A DNA stretch of 64,000 bases from Sorghum bicolor (lineage: Eukaryota > Streptophyta > Magnoliopsida > Poales > Poaceae). The notes under the pieces were generated by a model. It saw nothing but the letters and a program-made list of their open reading frames with translations, was not told the DNA's origin and searched no databases. Below, piece after piece: positions 32,700 through 43,589 of the stretch. The stretch covers positions 21,238,844 to 21,302,843 of the forward strand of contig NC_012879.2 of the NCBI RefSeq assembly GCF_000003195.3, in the 5' to 3' direction. How positions within the stretch are numbered: the stretch's first letter is position 1; every line of letters begins with the position of its first letter. The translations under genes were made by a program, and so were the position numbers.

Positions 32700-35600
32700 A
32701 TGGCCATCAACTTCGTCGTCCCTGAGGTCAACTCAACACCCCCTTTCTTCTTTTTACCATATTCTTGTTGTACCCCTTTTTCTCTGCAAATCTACTTACT
32801 GAGTATGTTTTTTTTCTACTCTGTTTCTTTTCTGTTCTTTCAACCTTCAAACTCTTTAGGAATTGGCCAATAAGATTGTGATTCCTACCGATCAACCCCA
32901 CTTCCAAGGCCTTGGCCCATTGGGAAACCCAGATCCTACCGATTTGATAAATGAAGAGACAAATAGGATCCTCTTTAGAGCTGAGAACTTCTCTTTAGAT
33001 CCGTGGAAAGACACTTTTCGTTCCTGGCCCAGTTCTACCAAGGGGTGGAAAGATTGGTTCTTGAGAATCGGCAACTCGAATGAAGTCCAATGGGGTGAAC
33101 AAAAGTTAGACCAGTGCATTAGGCTATCCATCGCCGATATGGAGAGAAACAAATCACTGTTGATAGCAGCTTCATATTTTTGGTCAGACACTCTCAATGC
33201 TTTTGTGTTTGGCCACGGCCCTGCTTCTCCTACCCTTGCCGATGTACTTATGCTTACTGGTCTAGAAATAGCAACTGCCGGTGATAGCCATCTCTTTGAC
33301 AGTAAACCTAGCTCTAAGGTAGAAACTCGCAGCATCGGCGGTTGGTCAGGGTACATTCAGAAGTACCGAAAAATAGGATTGGTTAGGCAAAGGGAACATG
33401 TCATCTTTCTGAATATGTGGCTAGATAAATTTGTGTTTTGCGGCCGATCGGGAGGTCCGACTTCTGTTTACCTATCGGCAGTAGAGAAACTAGCCAACGG
33501 TGGACGCTTCCCCCTTGGCCGATACTTGTTAGGCTCCGTTTACCACCTCCTTCATCAAGTAGCCGAGAAGCTTTTGTTAGTCCAACCCATCGGCAACTTT
33601 GGAGGACCTTGGTCGTTCATCAACATGTGGCTTAGTGTTCATATGCACAAACGCCTTGGATTTGACCTCTTTGCACAGCGCTTTCCCAGAGGTATTGCCA
33701 AAGATCATGAATTGGCTGATGAAGAATCGGCAACTCACCCACCCTTGAACTATGGTGAGGCTGCCATAGTTTTACCTGGTACGGGTGGCAATGAAGACCA
33801 GGTCAGCCGATTCTTCCAAACTCTATATGAGGGTCTTGCCAAAGATCAGCGGGCATGGATGCCGTATGAGGACCCAGAAACCAGATTCCCACTCACTTTC
33901 CACCCTTTTGATGATGCCCTTAATAAAGATCATGACCTGATGATGGCGATCATTACTCCAAGAACCATACCAGTGAATTTCTTTGGCAGTGGGAACACTT
34001 CCAACCACACTTATGAATTCTATAACCCATCGGCACTGGCTCGTCAACTGGCTTTTGGACAACTGCCGATTGGACTCTGCTATGCCGATGTGGTGAAGCC
34101 AAGGGAGACTATAACCAGCTGTCTTGAATGGATCAGAATAGCTCAGCTCAAGCCAAATGCCGATACGTCGGACATCGATCTATCGGCATGGATCCCAGCC
34201 CTTTTCATTACTCAGTTGTACAAGCGGTGGTTGGAAGAATGGAAAGAACACCTGTTCTGCACATCGGCTCTAACATACCGCGGCATGATCGACCCCAAGT
34301 ATAAAGTTCCTAAAAACAATGCAAGTTCCCAACCGATACTTCAATTCTTTTGTTACTTTCACCCTTATCGGTAACTCACTTTCTCCTTTTCAAACAGGTC
34401 GACAAGTCGCCCACCACAGTCAGTAGAAGTGGACAGCCGATTGAACTCCTCCCGTCTGGCCCAATTTCTCTAATCGGCAAGAACGCACCAAGGTTGGCAG
34501 CTCTAATGCATCGGAATGTGCGCTTTAAGAAGATAACTACCATGCGGTCAAAGATGTCTCCAACAGTTGCTGCTGCTACACTAGCTCAAGCTTTCAAGGT
34601 AGATCTTTTGATTCCTTCAATTTATACCGATTCCATTCTATACTTACACAATCTTTTCAGGATACATCGGCTGCTATGGGAACCTCATCGGTAACTTTTA
34701 TCTTTCAACAAGATTTTTATCAACATTCTCTCCTATTTGGACTCATGAAACCTTGCTTATTGTAACAGCAAACTGGTAAATCGGCAAAGACCAGAAGTAC
34801 CAAGACAAGTGCCGATGCCCCCTAGACCAGTCAAGTCAAAAGAAAAGGCCCCAAGAGCATTAAATCGCAACCGAAATGCCAAAAGACAGCGCCACCTTCT
34901 TCTCCTCGTCCAGTGTCGCCGATTCATGTGCAATCGTCCCCCTCTTCACCAAAAATTCAGACACAGCAAGCACCATCTCCTCCTCAACCATCATCTCAGC
35001 CACAAGAAACATCAGCCGATGTGCTTGAGCAGACCGCCGATCCAACGGATCCAATCATATCATCGGTAGTCTCTTCAGAACAGACAAGCACCGCACCCCC
35101 TCAAGGTGAAGTATTGTCCATGAAACTATCACCGATGGATTTATTTTTTTCAAATTATAATTATCCTTATTATTTCTCAGTTTTTATTGTTCCATCGGCA
35201 ACTCCAGCCGATCACCCTGTGATACCAGCGGCATCCACCAGCCAGAGGCGTGAGATAGCTCTGAAGCAAGTAAGTTATCTGATTTCCATCCTTTATATCA
35301 GTAATATATAATCATCAAATAACTTATCTTATTTTCTTTCAGGAACAAGATTCCCCGGATAGCTTATTCTCCTTTGTCATCGAGATTTCTGATGATGAGG
35401 GCAAGGAAGCAAGCTCCTCCCAAGCAATAGGGATCTCATCGGCAGAAATCAGAGTCAAATTGGAGGACCTGCTAGCCCTGTTACACCAAGACACTGCTCA
35501 ATTGGTTGACGATTCCGATCTAGCCAAGCATTGTTCAAGGCTCTTCGTGGCCAAATTCCAGCCGATGCTGAGGAGATTCTTTTCCAAGCTGCACACTTGG

Positions 35601-36034
35601 AAAGCCGTCAGCTCCAGTACCAAAGGCTACCCAGCGTCTTGCCGATAGAGCCACCCATGCCAAACTCTCAGAGGAGGTAATGAAGTGAAACGCCTCGCCG
35701 ATGAGAAGCATAAAAGCATCGACATCTTGCAGTCCTCAGGAGATGAATTAAAGCAAAAGATCTCCACCCTATCGGCAAAAAGGGAGGCTTTGCTGGCTGA
35801 GCTCAAACAAGTGGAGGAGGCTCTATCTCAAGATCAGCAAGAAGAAAGCCAGCTGCCTGAGATGATCAAGACTCTTCAGCAAGAACGAAACATCCAGGCC
35901 TGCAAGGCGCTGTAGATGAAGAAGAAGCTGAAGCCAGTGGAGGGCTCTACCGATGAAGACATCCGAGATATAGAAGAAGCCAGCCAAATCCGCCTGCGCG
36001 CCATATCGGCTATCCAAGCCTTGCTGAATGTATG
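32700..36034 (+). pseudogene. Antisense spliced gene with plant mobile domain (PMD) and coiled-coil tail
   Basis: Exon 1 (32700-32726) encodes MAINFVVPE and splices to 32860 (ELANKIVIPTDQPHF). The long second exon encodes the aminotransferase-like plant mobile domain (PF10536 type), with WPSSTKGWKDWF, LIAASYFWSDTLNAFVFGHG, TLADVLMLTGL and LGSVYHLLHQ. Further exons at 34398-34598, 34661-34690, 34769-35105, 35181-35279 and 35343 onward have GT-AG borders; the donor of exon 2 (about 34305) is uncertain. The tail is Pro/Ser-rich, then a Glu/Lys/Gln coiled coil (about 35685-36034). Lesions are a stop in exon 5 (after SADAP), a frameshift near 35560 and a stop before MKKKLKP. Extra antisense ORFs of this kind are known in Tat elements; their role is not established. 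Confidence 0.8.
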
Positions 36035-36095
36035 AACTCTTCGTCGGCAACTTGCTTTGTCCCGTCTTTAAAACACTTTTGATTATTCTAGTCTA

Positions 36096-36180
36096 GCCGA
36101 TAGGAATGTTATCGGCACTTTTGAAAACATTATGCAAAATCCCAGATACATTTCATCCAGCCGATAGGAGTGTTATCGGC
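36096..36180. terminator. Two GCCGATA/TATCGGC hairpins between converging genes
   Basis: GCCGATA...TATCGGC occurs at 36096-36116 and again at 36160-36180, each a 7-bp stem with a 7-base loop. They lie in the 156-bp gap between the 3' end of the antisense PMD gene (36034) and the 3' end of pol (36191), which meet tail to tail. A role in 3'-end formation for both transcripts is inferred from position alone. Confidence 0.5.
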
Positions 36181-36190
36181 ACTTAAATTT

Positions 36191-36922
36191 TTATGCATCA
36201 ACCCAAATGCTTGGATAATACATCTTTAAATATTTTCCATTTAATGCTCTGGAAAATTCAACTCCTTCGAGAGTTTCCAAAATATAAGCATTACCAGGAG
36301 CAGACCGATTTGTCCGATAAGGACCTTCCCAATTAGGAGACCATTTTCCATACTTTGAACTTTTAGTCCCAATCGGTAAATTTGATTTCCATACCAAATC
36401 TCCATCGGCAAACTCCTTAGCTTTTACCTTTTTATCATACCACCTAGCAACTCTCTTTTTTATTTTCTTCTATACTTATCAAAGCTCTCAGCCGATGCTC
36501 TGCCAAATCGTCCAATTCATCTTTCATCAAAGTAGCATAGTCATCTGCAGCCAATTGACCTTGAAAAGAGACCCACCTAGATCCAGTTTTAATTTCCCAT
36601 GGTAGCACCACATTGTGTCCGTATACTAACTGATAAGGTGAAACTTTAGTCGATCCGTGACATGCCATTCGATATGACCACAAAGCTTCATTCAACAATG
36701 TATGCCACCTTCTAGGATTTTCTTCAATCTTTCGCTTGATGAGCTTAATAATTCCTTTGTTAGATGCTTCAGCTTGTCCATTGGCTTGAGCATAATAAGG
36801 AGAAGAATTCAACACTTTAATCCCCATACAGATTGCAAATTCATCAAACTCTCCTGATGTGAACATAGTACCCTGATCGGTAGTGATTGTTTGAGGAATT
36901 CCAAATCGATAAACAATATGCT
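36191..36922 (-). pseudogene. H1 integrase, C-terminal part
   Basis: It continues the integrase cut by N2 at 36922/45224. It starts at IVYRFGIPQTITTDQG, whose second catalytic Asp is in TTDQG, has the catalytic Glu in NGQAEASNKG, then SPYQLVYG, and ends with the GPY-type module NWEGPYRTNRSAPGNAYILE and a stop at 36191. A frame break follows NKKESC. No chromodomain is seen. Confidence 0.85.
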
Positions 36923-38577
36923 TGTTGGGTATTCTTAACATCATTACCAAAAGTAGACTTAGTTCTCTAAATCTCGTAACGGTGCCAAAAATGCCAAACC
37001 TATCCCTCACACCACTTAAGCCAAGTTGTGATCCCCAGCATGATATAAGAGACGCGGTATTGAAATATGCAATTGCTCTTCTAAATAAATAATGAATGGG
37101 ATCTGCAAGCGCACAGATTAATACCAATGTAGCATTTTAACCGGGAAGTATTCCAGGTATCGTTATTTATATTTTTACCACTGGGAAGGGATTAGCAATC
37201 ATCACTATTGATTACAGAATATAATATGAGATTGAGCATCTATCATTCCATGTATAATTGAGAACATTATATCTAACTCTTCATACAGGGATAAGTGTCA
37301 CATAAAAGATATATGAAATAATAATAGTGACAAGGATAACTAGTCTGATCTAGCCACATAATAAATATGATAAGCACCTCAATTAGATACTCTAGAAAGT
37401 CATTAGCATGGTATTAGAACGAACTACAAGAATATTCCCTAAGTTATTCTTAACTATATAGTCTAGCATTATCATAATTAGTGCAAGCATACTTAGCAAT
37501 CATTGTGAGACAAGACTACGCTCATGCATAGTGATATTAGCAAGGAATATGAGAAACATAGCAATCACTCCCCTGTAATAATGTTGCTCTGCCAGCCCAA
37601 TACACGAGAGGGGGACTATATAAGAATCAATGAAGCTGTCACTATCACGAACCACCCCACGATCTGGCATATTGGGTACAATCGCAGATAAATACGGTAT
37701 AAGCACCACGCCTACACAATATCTATCATTTACCCATGGATCCGATGAATAAACGCTATATGATCCTAAGCATGTATATAGATCTAATCTAACTAAGCCA
37801 AGTACATAACTATGATAAACTAAGAACAATATAATCTTGAATATAAGCAAGTAGAGCAAAGTCATAAGCAATATATTGAAGTAGAACAAAGTCATATTCA
37901 TAATATTGAAGAACAAAGATAATTAGAAAGTAATTAGAAGCACAATTAGAGAATTACCAAGAATCCTGCTGACAGATCCGGAAACCAATCGAAGATTGAC
38001 TCCTTCTAGTTCTAATCCTATGTAGCTATGCTAATCTAGATCTCTAATTGATGTGGTGGCTCTAATCTTGATCAGAGGCTTCTTCTCCCTTGATGGAACA
38101 ATGAATTAGGGTTGAGAGGCTCCCTCCTCCAGGGGCCAGGGGGTCTGGTTTTATAGTCCCTTCAAGTGAATATGGCCCATTGGATCAAACCGACATAGAT
38201 TGTATGGTTTAGATTCATCCTTTAGGTAGGTGGAGATCTCCCGCAAAGCAGAGTCCTGATAGGACTCAGGGGCAGGGCGGGCGCCCTGACCAACTGGGCG
38301 GCCGCCCAGGGTCAGGCCCCGTTTCGCCTCCGCTTCGGTCTCGTGGCTTCTAGAGTCTTCTAGATGTAAGATAATTGCGCGGCACGTTAATATCTTTACG
38401 TAATCCCGACGTGTGGGCCTTTCTTCCGTATTTCCTGATAACCCCCTGCAGAAATAGACAAACACCAAAACTCGTGGAATTCTGTCAGATAAAACCCTAA
38501 GTCTAGATCTTGATTTCATTTGGATCCTTTTCTTTATTTATTTGATAATTAAATTTGATACTTAAGGACCGTCAACA
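36923..38577 (-). repeat. N2 3' LTR (1655 bp)
   Basis: In element orientation it starts TGTTGACGGTCC and ends AATACCCAACA. A TATA box on the minus strand (complement at 38149-38157) lies downstream of GC-rich GGGCGGGCGCCC and GGGCGGCCGCCC motifs (38273-38309). It is 21 bp longer than the 5' LTR, mostly at those motifs. Confidence 0.92.
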
Positions 38578-40791
38578 AACTCCCCCAAGCTTACCTCTTG
38601 CTTGTCCCTGAGCAAGGATAGACTCAGCTATGGATCATAAGTTGTTGCAATATTATTTAAAAAATTGACGGTACACATGCTTTTTAAATAAGATCTCATC
38701 TCTGAGTTAGAATAAACTGTCAAGACTTTAAACTTACTTACTTTACCTACACCATGGGACTTGTAACCGTCACTTCCATTTTGAGTAGTTAAAAGATAGA
38801 ACAGTCCAGCCAAGTGCCATGTCTCTTATTCTTGATCAGCTATAGCTCTGGGGTTTTTGCAGATTTTCAAATAAAACTCAGAGACTCCTTATATGATTCT
38901 CTCAGATCTCTCTTTTGTGGTATTTCTGGATCCTTACCAAGGCAGTGATGGTATATGCCTTCTCTCAAGATATGTAATATTTGTGGTATAAGGCAAAGTG
39001 ACATTGCCTTCTCTCTCATCCTACTCTAATAAGGCTTTAATATCTGGAGCTCATAGGTGGGAGATAAAATATACATACTTACAAGACATGTATTGCATAG
39101 TCAAACCATGGATCCAAAGAAACAAGTCAATAAGTTTAATCAAGATGTGCATGTGTGGCGAATGCATGGTGTATGGTGATGATGGTGATAACAATGGTGA
39201 AAACAATGGTGGTGGAAGTCTAATTCTACTTTGCTCTTTTGAGGGGATACATACCTTTCTTGCTTTTTTTTGAAACTTTATGAGGAGAATGAGATGCTCT
39301 TCTTTTTCTTTTCTCTCAGGTGGGTATCTTGCACCCCTAATTCTACTGTCAGACACTTGTCCATTTTTACCTCTCGTCTCACTTTTTCTTTTCTTTCGAG
39401 GTTCCGAGCACTTGCTCCTTTTTATTTCCTCGTATATTTTTTTCTTTTTCTTTTTTCTCTTTTTTTTCAGAGCATTCATCTCTTGAGATAATATAGCAAG
39501 TGGTAGTAACAAGATAACTTGAGCATTTATTTCACAAGGGAAAACGGAAATATTTTTGGTTATTCTCTCCCGGGTTAGGAGTAGAATATTTTTAGGTGAT
39601 TCTGAAGATGGAAATGGATGGATATATGTGGATGGTACTTCCGGAGTAGAAGTAGCATATATGAGTGAACGTGCAAGTGAAATCTTGATTTAACCACATG
39701 ACAAGCTCCTAAGGGTCTACACAGCTTGACCACACTCAATGCTCATAAGCAGTAAATAATAAATGTGTGGCTCAAAGTCTAGCAAGCATGTATATATGGC
39801 TGTGGTAGGAATTTAAACTCTCATCATACAGGAACTCATCATGCAACATTTTAAAGATTTTCAAAGATAAAATTCTCTAGAATTCTAGCATCTCTAGGAA
39901 CAGATAAACAGCAGCTCAACCTTCCCATATCGTATCCGTTAACAACTTAGACTTTAGATCAAGTTTTCACCCCACAAGTTTAGATATAGAGCAAGCTTTA
40001 AATTATAACAGTTATATCTAAACTTGAGAGAGAACTTAAAATGTGCAAATTAGGCAGAGCAACTATTTATCATATCCAAGCTTAAGTTTTATTATTAAGA
40101 TACAGATTAGCATAGCCACTTTATTTATTTATTAAACACAGTAAGCAAAAGACATATATATATATAAGCATAAAATCTTTATTTGGTTTTTCATAGTTTA
40201 TGTATTTTAATATTCTAAAATAATATAAGTATAAAGATAGATAGAAATACTTATCGGTATAAATGGGGGTGCTCTCCCCCAAGCTGAATTTTGACGTAAT
40301 TTCTCTTGATGTAGCTAGCAGGTGGCAGAGGTGTATTTGAAAGTCAGCAGCATTCTGACAGCGATTAGAATGTCCTCCGTATGCTAGTCTTCTTGATTCT
40401 TAAATTCTGTGGAGCTCAAATAGACAACAAAGCTTGTGGAACTGATTAAGTGTTAGCATAAATATCTAGCCTTTATCATCTTGAGACTCCTTAATAATTA
40501 TTACTCCCTGTTTTTATATTTTTATTTTATAAAGCAGAAAAGAAATTTTTATTTTATTTTTATGCCACCACAGTGAATGTATTTATGGGTTTTATGCCAC
40601 TCGTCTACTCACATGGGGCTTACTGTTTTTCATATTTTTATTTTCTTTTTAGAATAGCACGAACATGATTAACTTAGTAAACTATTTTAAATAATTGAAA
40701 TAATTGAAAGGGAAAGGATAACTACCATGTTTACCTCTTGGCAAGGCGTTCGGTGTTTTTAAGTCCTCCGAACGGGACTCTCCATTTTTTT
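38578..40791 (-). other. N2 3' non-coding region with polypurine tracts
   Basis: The true polypurine tract abuts the LTR at 38578-38592. A second, hairpin-forming copy is at 40264-40285 (complement of AGCTTGGGGGAGAGCACCCC). Between them the text parallels 2655-4284 of the tandem array in reverse. Pyrimidine-rich stretches on the plus strand (39280-39490) give spurious Ser/Phe-rich frames. Confidence 0.65.
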
Positions 40792-41202
40792 TCAATCGTC
40801 CTGAGGTTCGTTGGGTGGCGTAGTCGGTACTTCCGGCAGCGCCTCCTCTTCTTGTATAGTTATCTTCATTTTCCACACCTGACTTGGTGCTTCAATCTCC
40901 TCTGGATAATTCTGTTTAAACTCTACGTTTTCTGACCTTATCACTTCTCCTTCATAGTATGCCCATCCGTCCTTGATGATCTGCCTCCTCTGGTTGCGGT
41001 TGCGTCGGTTTCTCACCTGCTTAGATTCTTCAACGATATAGTTAGGGTCAGTAAAATAACGGCGTACCTTCTCTGAGGGGAAGTGCATATGGACTTCTCC
41101 GGTTCCAATGTAGATAATTGCTTTAACGGTGCTGAGGAACGGTCTTGGGTGGATCGTACTCATCTTCTCCGATGTCAATAACTTGAAAGTCTGTGTAGAC
41201 AA
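40792..41202 (-). pseudogene. N2 retropepsin 2, C-terminal remainder and charged tail
   Basis: It continues the protein that stops at 41273. Readthrough would give MADQTFREVKGIVTDVPVKI and DIGEDEYDPP, then a short deletion removes the IILGRS motif and shifts frame. The charged tail (RRNRNQRRQIIKDGWAYYEG) matches the tails at 1711-2109 and 8064-8462. Confidence 0.65.
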
Positions 41203-41272
41203 AGTGATCGTCTATTTTGACTGGGACATCAGTTACTATTCCTTTAACTTCTCGAAATGTCTGATCTGCCAT

Positions 41273-43429
41273 CTAGAGCTGGATGTATGTTGGTCTTAGT
41301 GGCATGGTTCCGAACAAGAGCCGATAGGTGACTGCAGCCATTATGTTGAGGCCCGATCCGGTGTCACAAAATGTCTTGTAGAAGTTGTATCCATTTATGG
41401 AGCAGTAAATGCTTGGCATTCCTGGGTCGTCCTTCTTGGTCAAAAGTGGTGACTTAAATTGGTGATCTTGACCTCCATGAGCTACAGTGACCATCTTAGC
41501 TGACTCGGTCCACACTTGCTTGTTCCTGTTTCTCCTGTTGGTCCTCTTCCTTGATTTACGTCTGGATTGATCTGGAATTTGTGTAGTCTTGTTCTTGAAG
41601 AAAAATGTCTCCTTCCTCCCTTTGACGTAGAAACTGATCTTGGTAGCACTGGCGTAGATGATAGCTCCCGTGGTATTCAAGAATGGCCTCCCCAAGATGA
41701 TAGGTGCTCTCTCAACATTTCCGGTCTCTACCACTACGAAGTCTGCTGGGGCATATAAGGTACCAACTCGGACACAAAGGTTCTTCACTATTCCTTTTGG
41801 AAAAGTTATCGTCTGATCTGCAAACTGCAAACACATGGTTGTTTCTAATAAAGGATATGTAAAGAATTTTTCATAGAGTACCCTGGGTATAATGTTGACA
41901 CTGGAGCCAAAGTCACAGAGTGCTTCTGGAACGTCCACTATGCCGATGGAGATCGGGATGACGGGGCGTCCTGGATCGCCTCTCTTGACCGGCAGAAGGT
42001 CAGTAGAGAATTCATTGACGGGGTTACTCCAATTACCTGCATCAAACATGTCTACAAGATTTGCAGATTCTAATCCTTCCGGTTGTGATGGTATACCGGG
42101 GTTAGTAGTAGGAACAGCAGCAGCTATTTGATTTAACTGAGATTCAATCATTTTATTAAAGCTAATTTGATTCTTGATGGCAGTAGAGAAATTATCCATT
42201 CTATTATTTATATTTTCTAGCATTTTATCATTAGATGCCAATTTCTTAGATAGATTATCCATTAGCTTGCCTTGATTAGACACTAACTCTCTCAAAGGTG
42301 GAAAATTATTAGCATTATTGTTGTAAGAATTGTTACCTTGATAATTACCTGAGTAGTTAGGCCTCTGTTGATTCCAACCTTGATTTTGTTGAGGACGGTT
42401 GTAGTAGTAGTTGTTGTTGTTGTTGATGTAGTTCACATCCTCAAGTATCTCAGGGCAGTGGTTGCCTGAGTGTCCAGTGTCTCCACACTCCTCACAAGTC
42501 ATGTGAGAGTCGTAGATGTGCATAACTTCTTTCTTGTCTCCAGCTCTATCATCGAGCTTTTTCATGAGCAGGTCTAGCTTTGCAGAAAGCATGTCTACCT
42601 CCTTCAGCTGATGCATGCCTCCACCTCTCTTGCGTGTCTGGGTCCTCTCTTCATTCCAGCTTTGATTGGACGCCATCTTCTCCACAAGAGCTGTGGCTTG
42701 TGGTATAGTAAGTGATAAGAATGCTCCTCCAGCTGCAGCATCCATGGTCTCTCGGGCACTGCTGCCGAGCCCATGATAAAATGTCTGCATCAGTAGCCAA
42801 CTTTCCATTCCATGATGGGGACATTCTAGGATGTAGTCTTGAAAGCGCTCCCATGCTTCTGAAACAGATTCATCATTTTGTTGCTGAAAACTTGTAATCT
42901 TCCCACGGAGAGCATTGGTCTTGCCCATGGGAAAGAACTTAGCCAGGAAGTTTGTTGAGCAGAGTGCCCACGTAGTATTCTTCTCCTTTGTAGCGTAGAA
43001 CCACTGCTTCGCTCTTCCTAACAGTGAGAATGGGAAGAGGCGAAGTAGTATAGCATCTTTGAAAACTCCTGATACGGTGAATGTGTTGCAAATCTCCAGG
43101 AAGTGTTGTAAATGAGCACTAGCATCTTCGTGTGCCTTCCCACAGAACTGGTTGGATTGCACCATGTTGATAAGTCCAGGCTTGAGCTCAAAGTTGCCAT
43201 CGATCTCTGCAGCAGGTCCCGTGCGGATGTTGTCCGTAGTGGGAGCTGAGAACTCGCGGATTGATTTGTTCGCCATGGCTTCGAACTCTGAAGACAAGTT
43301 CCGGTGATCTCCTTGATTGGATGAAGCTTCTTGCTGAAGTGTTGATGATTTCTTTAGCTTGGCTCTCGTCTTCTTGAATAATGCTTCAGGATTGTCAACA
43401 AAATTTCCTGGAAGATGTCTTCTATTCAT
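41273..43429 (-). CDS. N2 Gag - CCHC - retropepsin - retropepsin polyprotein
   Basis: A 718-codon uninterrupted frame. The Gag domain (about residues 100-260) has LFPFSLLGRAKQWFYATKEK and EAWERFQDYILECPHHG. A CCHC knuckle follows near residue 312 (CEECGDTGHSGNHCPE), then an Asn/Gln-rich linker. Retropepsin 1 (about 475-610) has ALCDFGSSVNIIPR and APIILGRPFLN. Retropepsin 2 (from about 650) has TFCDTGSGLNIMAA and ends at a TAG after YIQL, where CAG would continue the family sequence. Retropepsin 2 keeps the canonical DTG, whereas retropepsin 1 has DFG. Two tandem retropepsins without polymerase is unusual. The intact Gag suggests recent function in trans. Confidence 0.85.
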   Translation of the reverse strand: MNRRHLPGNFVDNPEALFKKTRAKLKKSSTLQQEASSNQGDHRNLSSEFEAMANKSIREFSAPTTDNIRTGPAAEIDGNFELKPGLINMVQSNQFCGKAHEDASAHLQHFLEICNTFTVSGVFKDAILLRLFPFSLLGRAKQWFYATKEKNTTWALCSTNFLAKFFPMGKTNALRGKITSFQQQNDESVSEAWERFQDYILECPHHGMESWLLMQTFYHGLGSSARETMDAAAGGAFLSLTIPQATALVEKMASNQSWNEERTQTRKRGGGMHQLKEVDMLSAKLDLLMKKLDDRAGDKKEVMHIYDSHMTCEECGDTGHSGNHCPEILEDVNYINNNNNYYYNRPQQNQGWNQQRPNYSGNYQGNNSYNNNANNFPPLRELVSNQGKLMDNLSKKLASNDKMLENINNRMDNFSTAIKNQISFNKMIESQLNQIAAAVPTTNPGIPSQPEGLESANLVDMFDAGNWSNPVNEFSTDLLPVKRGDPGRPVIPISIGIVDVPEALCDFGSSVNIIPRVLYEKFFTYPLLETTMCLQFADQTITFPKGIVKNLCVRVGTLYAPADFVVVETGNVERAPIILGRPFLNTTGAIIYASATKISFYVKGRKETFFFKNKTTQIPDQSRRKSRKRTNRRNRNKQVWTESAKMVTVAHGGQDHQFKSPLLTKKDDPGMPSIYCSINGYNFYKTFCDTGSGLNIMAAVTYRLLFGTMPLRPTYIQL

Positions 43430-43564
43430 ACATTCCCCTGCATAAGATAAAACAGAAAAATATCGCGGTAAAACTGTATGAGAGAATAGATAAGCTCAAT
43501 CATATTAGTGATGCGAATGATAACTCAAAATCTTTTATTCCATTCCTGATTAGTAATCAACCTT

Positions 43565-43581
43565 CCCCGGCAACGGCGCCA
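43565..43581 (-). promoter_or_regulatory. N2 primer binding site (tRNA-Asp type)
   Basis: The plus strand reads CCCCGGCAACGGCGCCA, the complement of TGGCGCCGTTGCCGGGG, eight bases from the LTR at 43590. Confidence 0.85.
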
Positions 43582-43589
43582 AAAATGCT

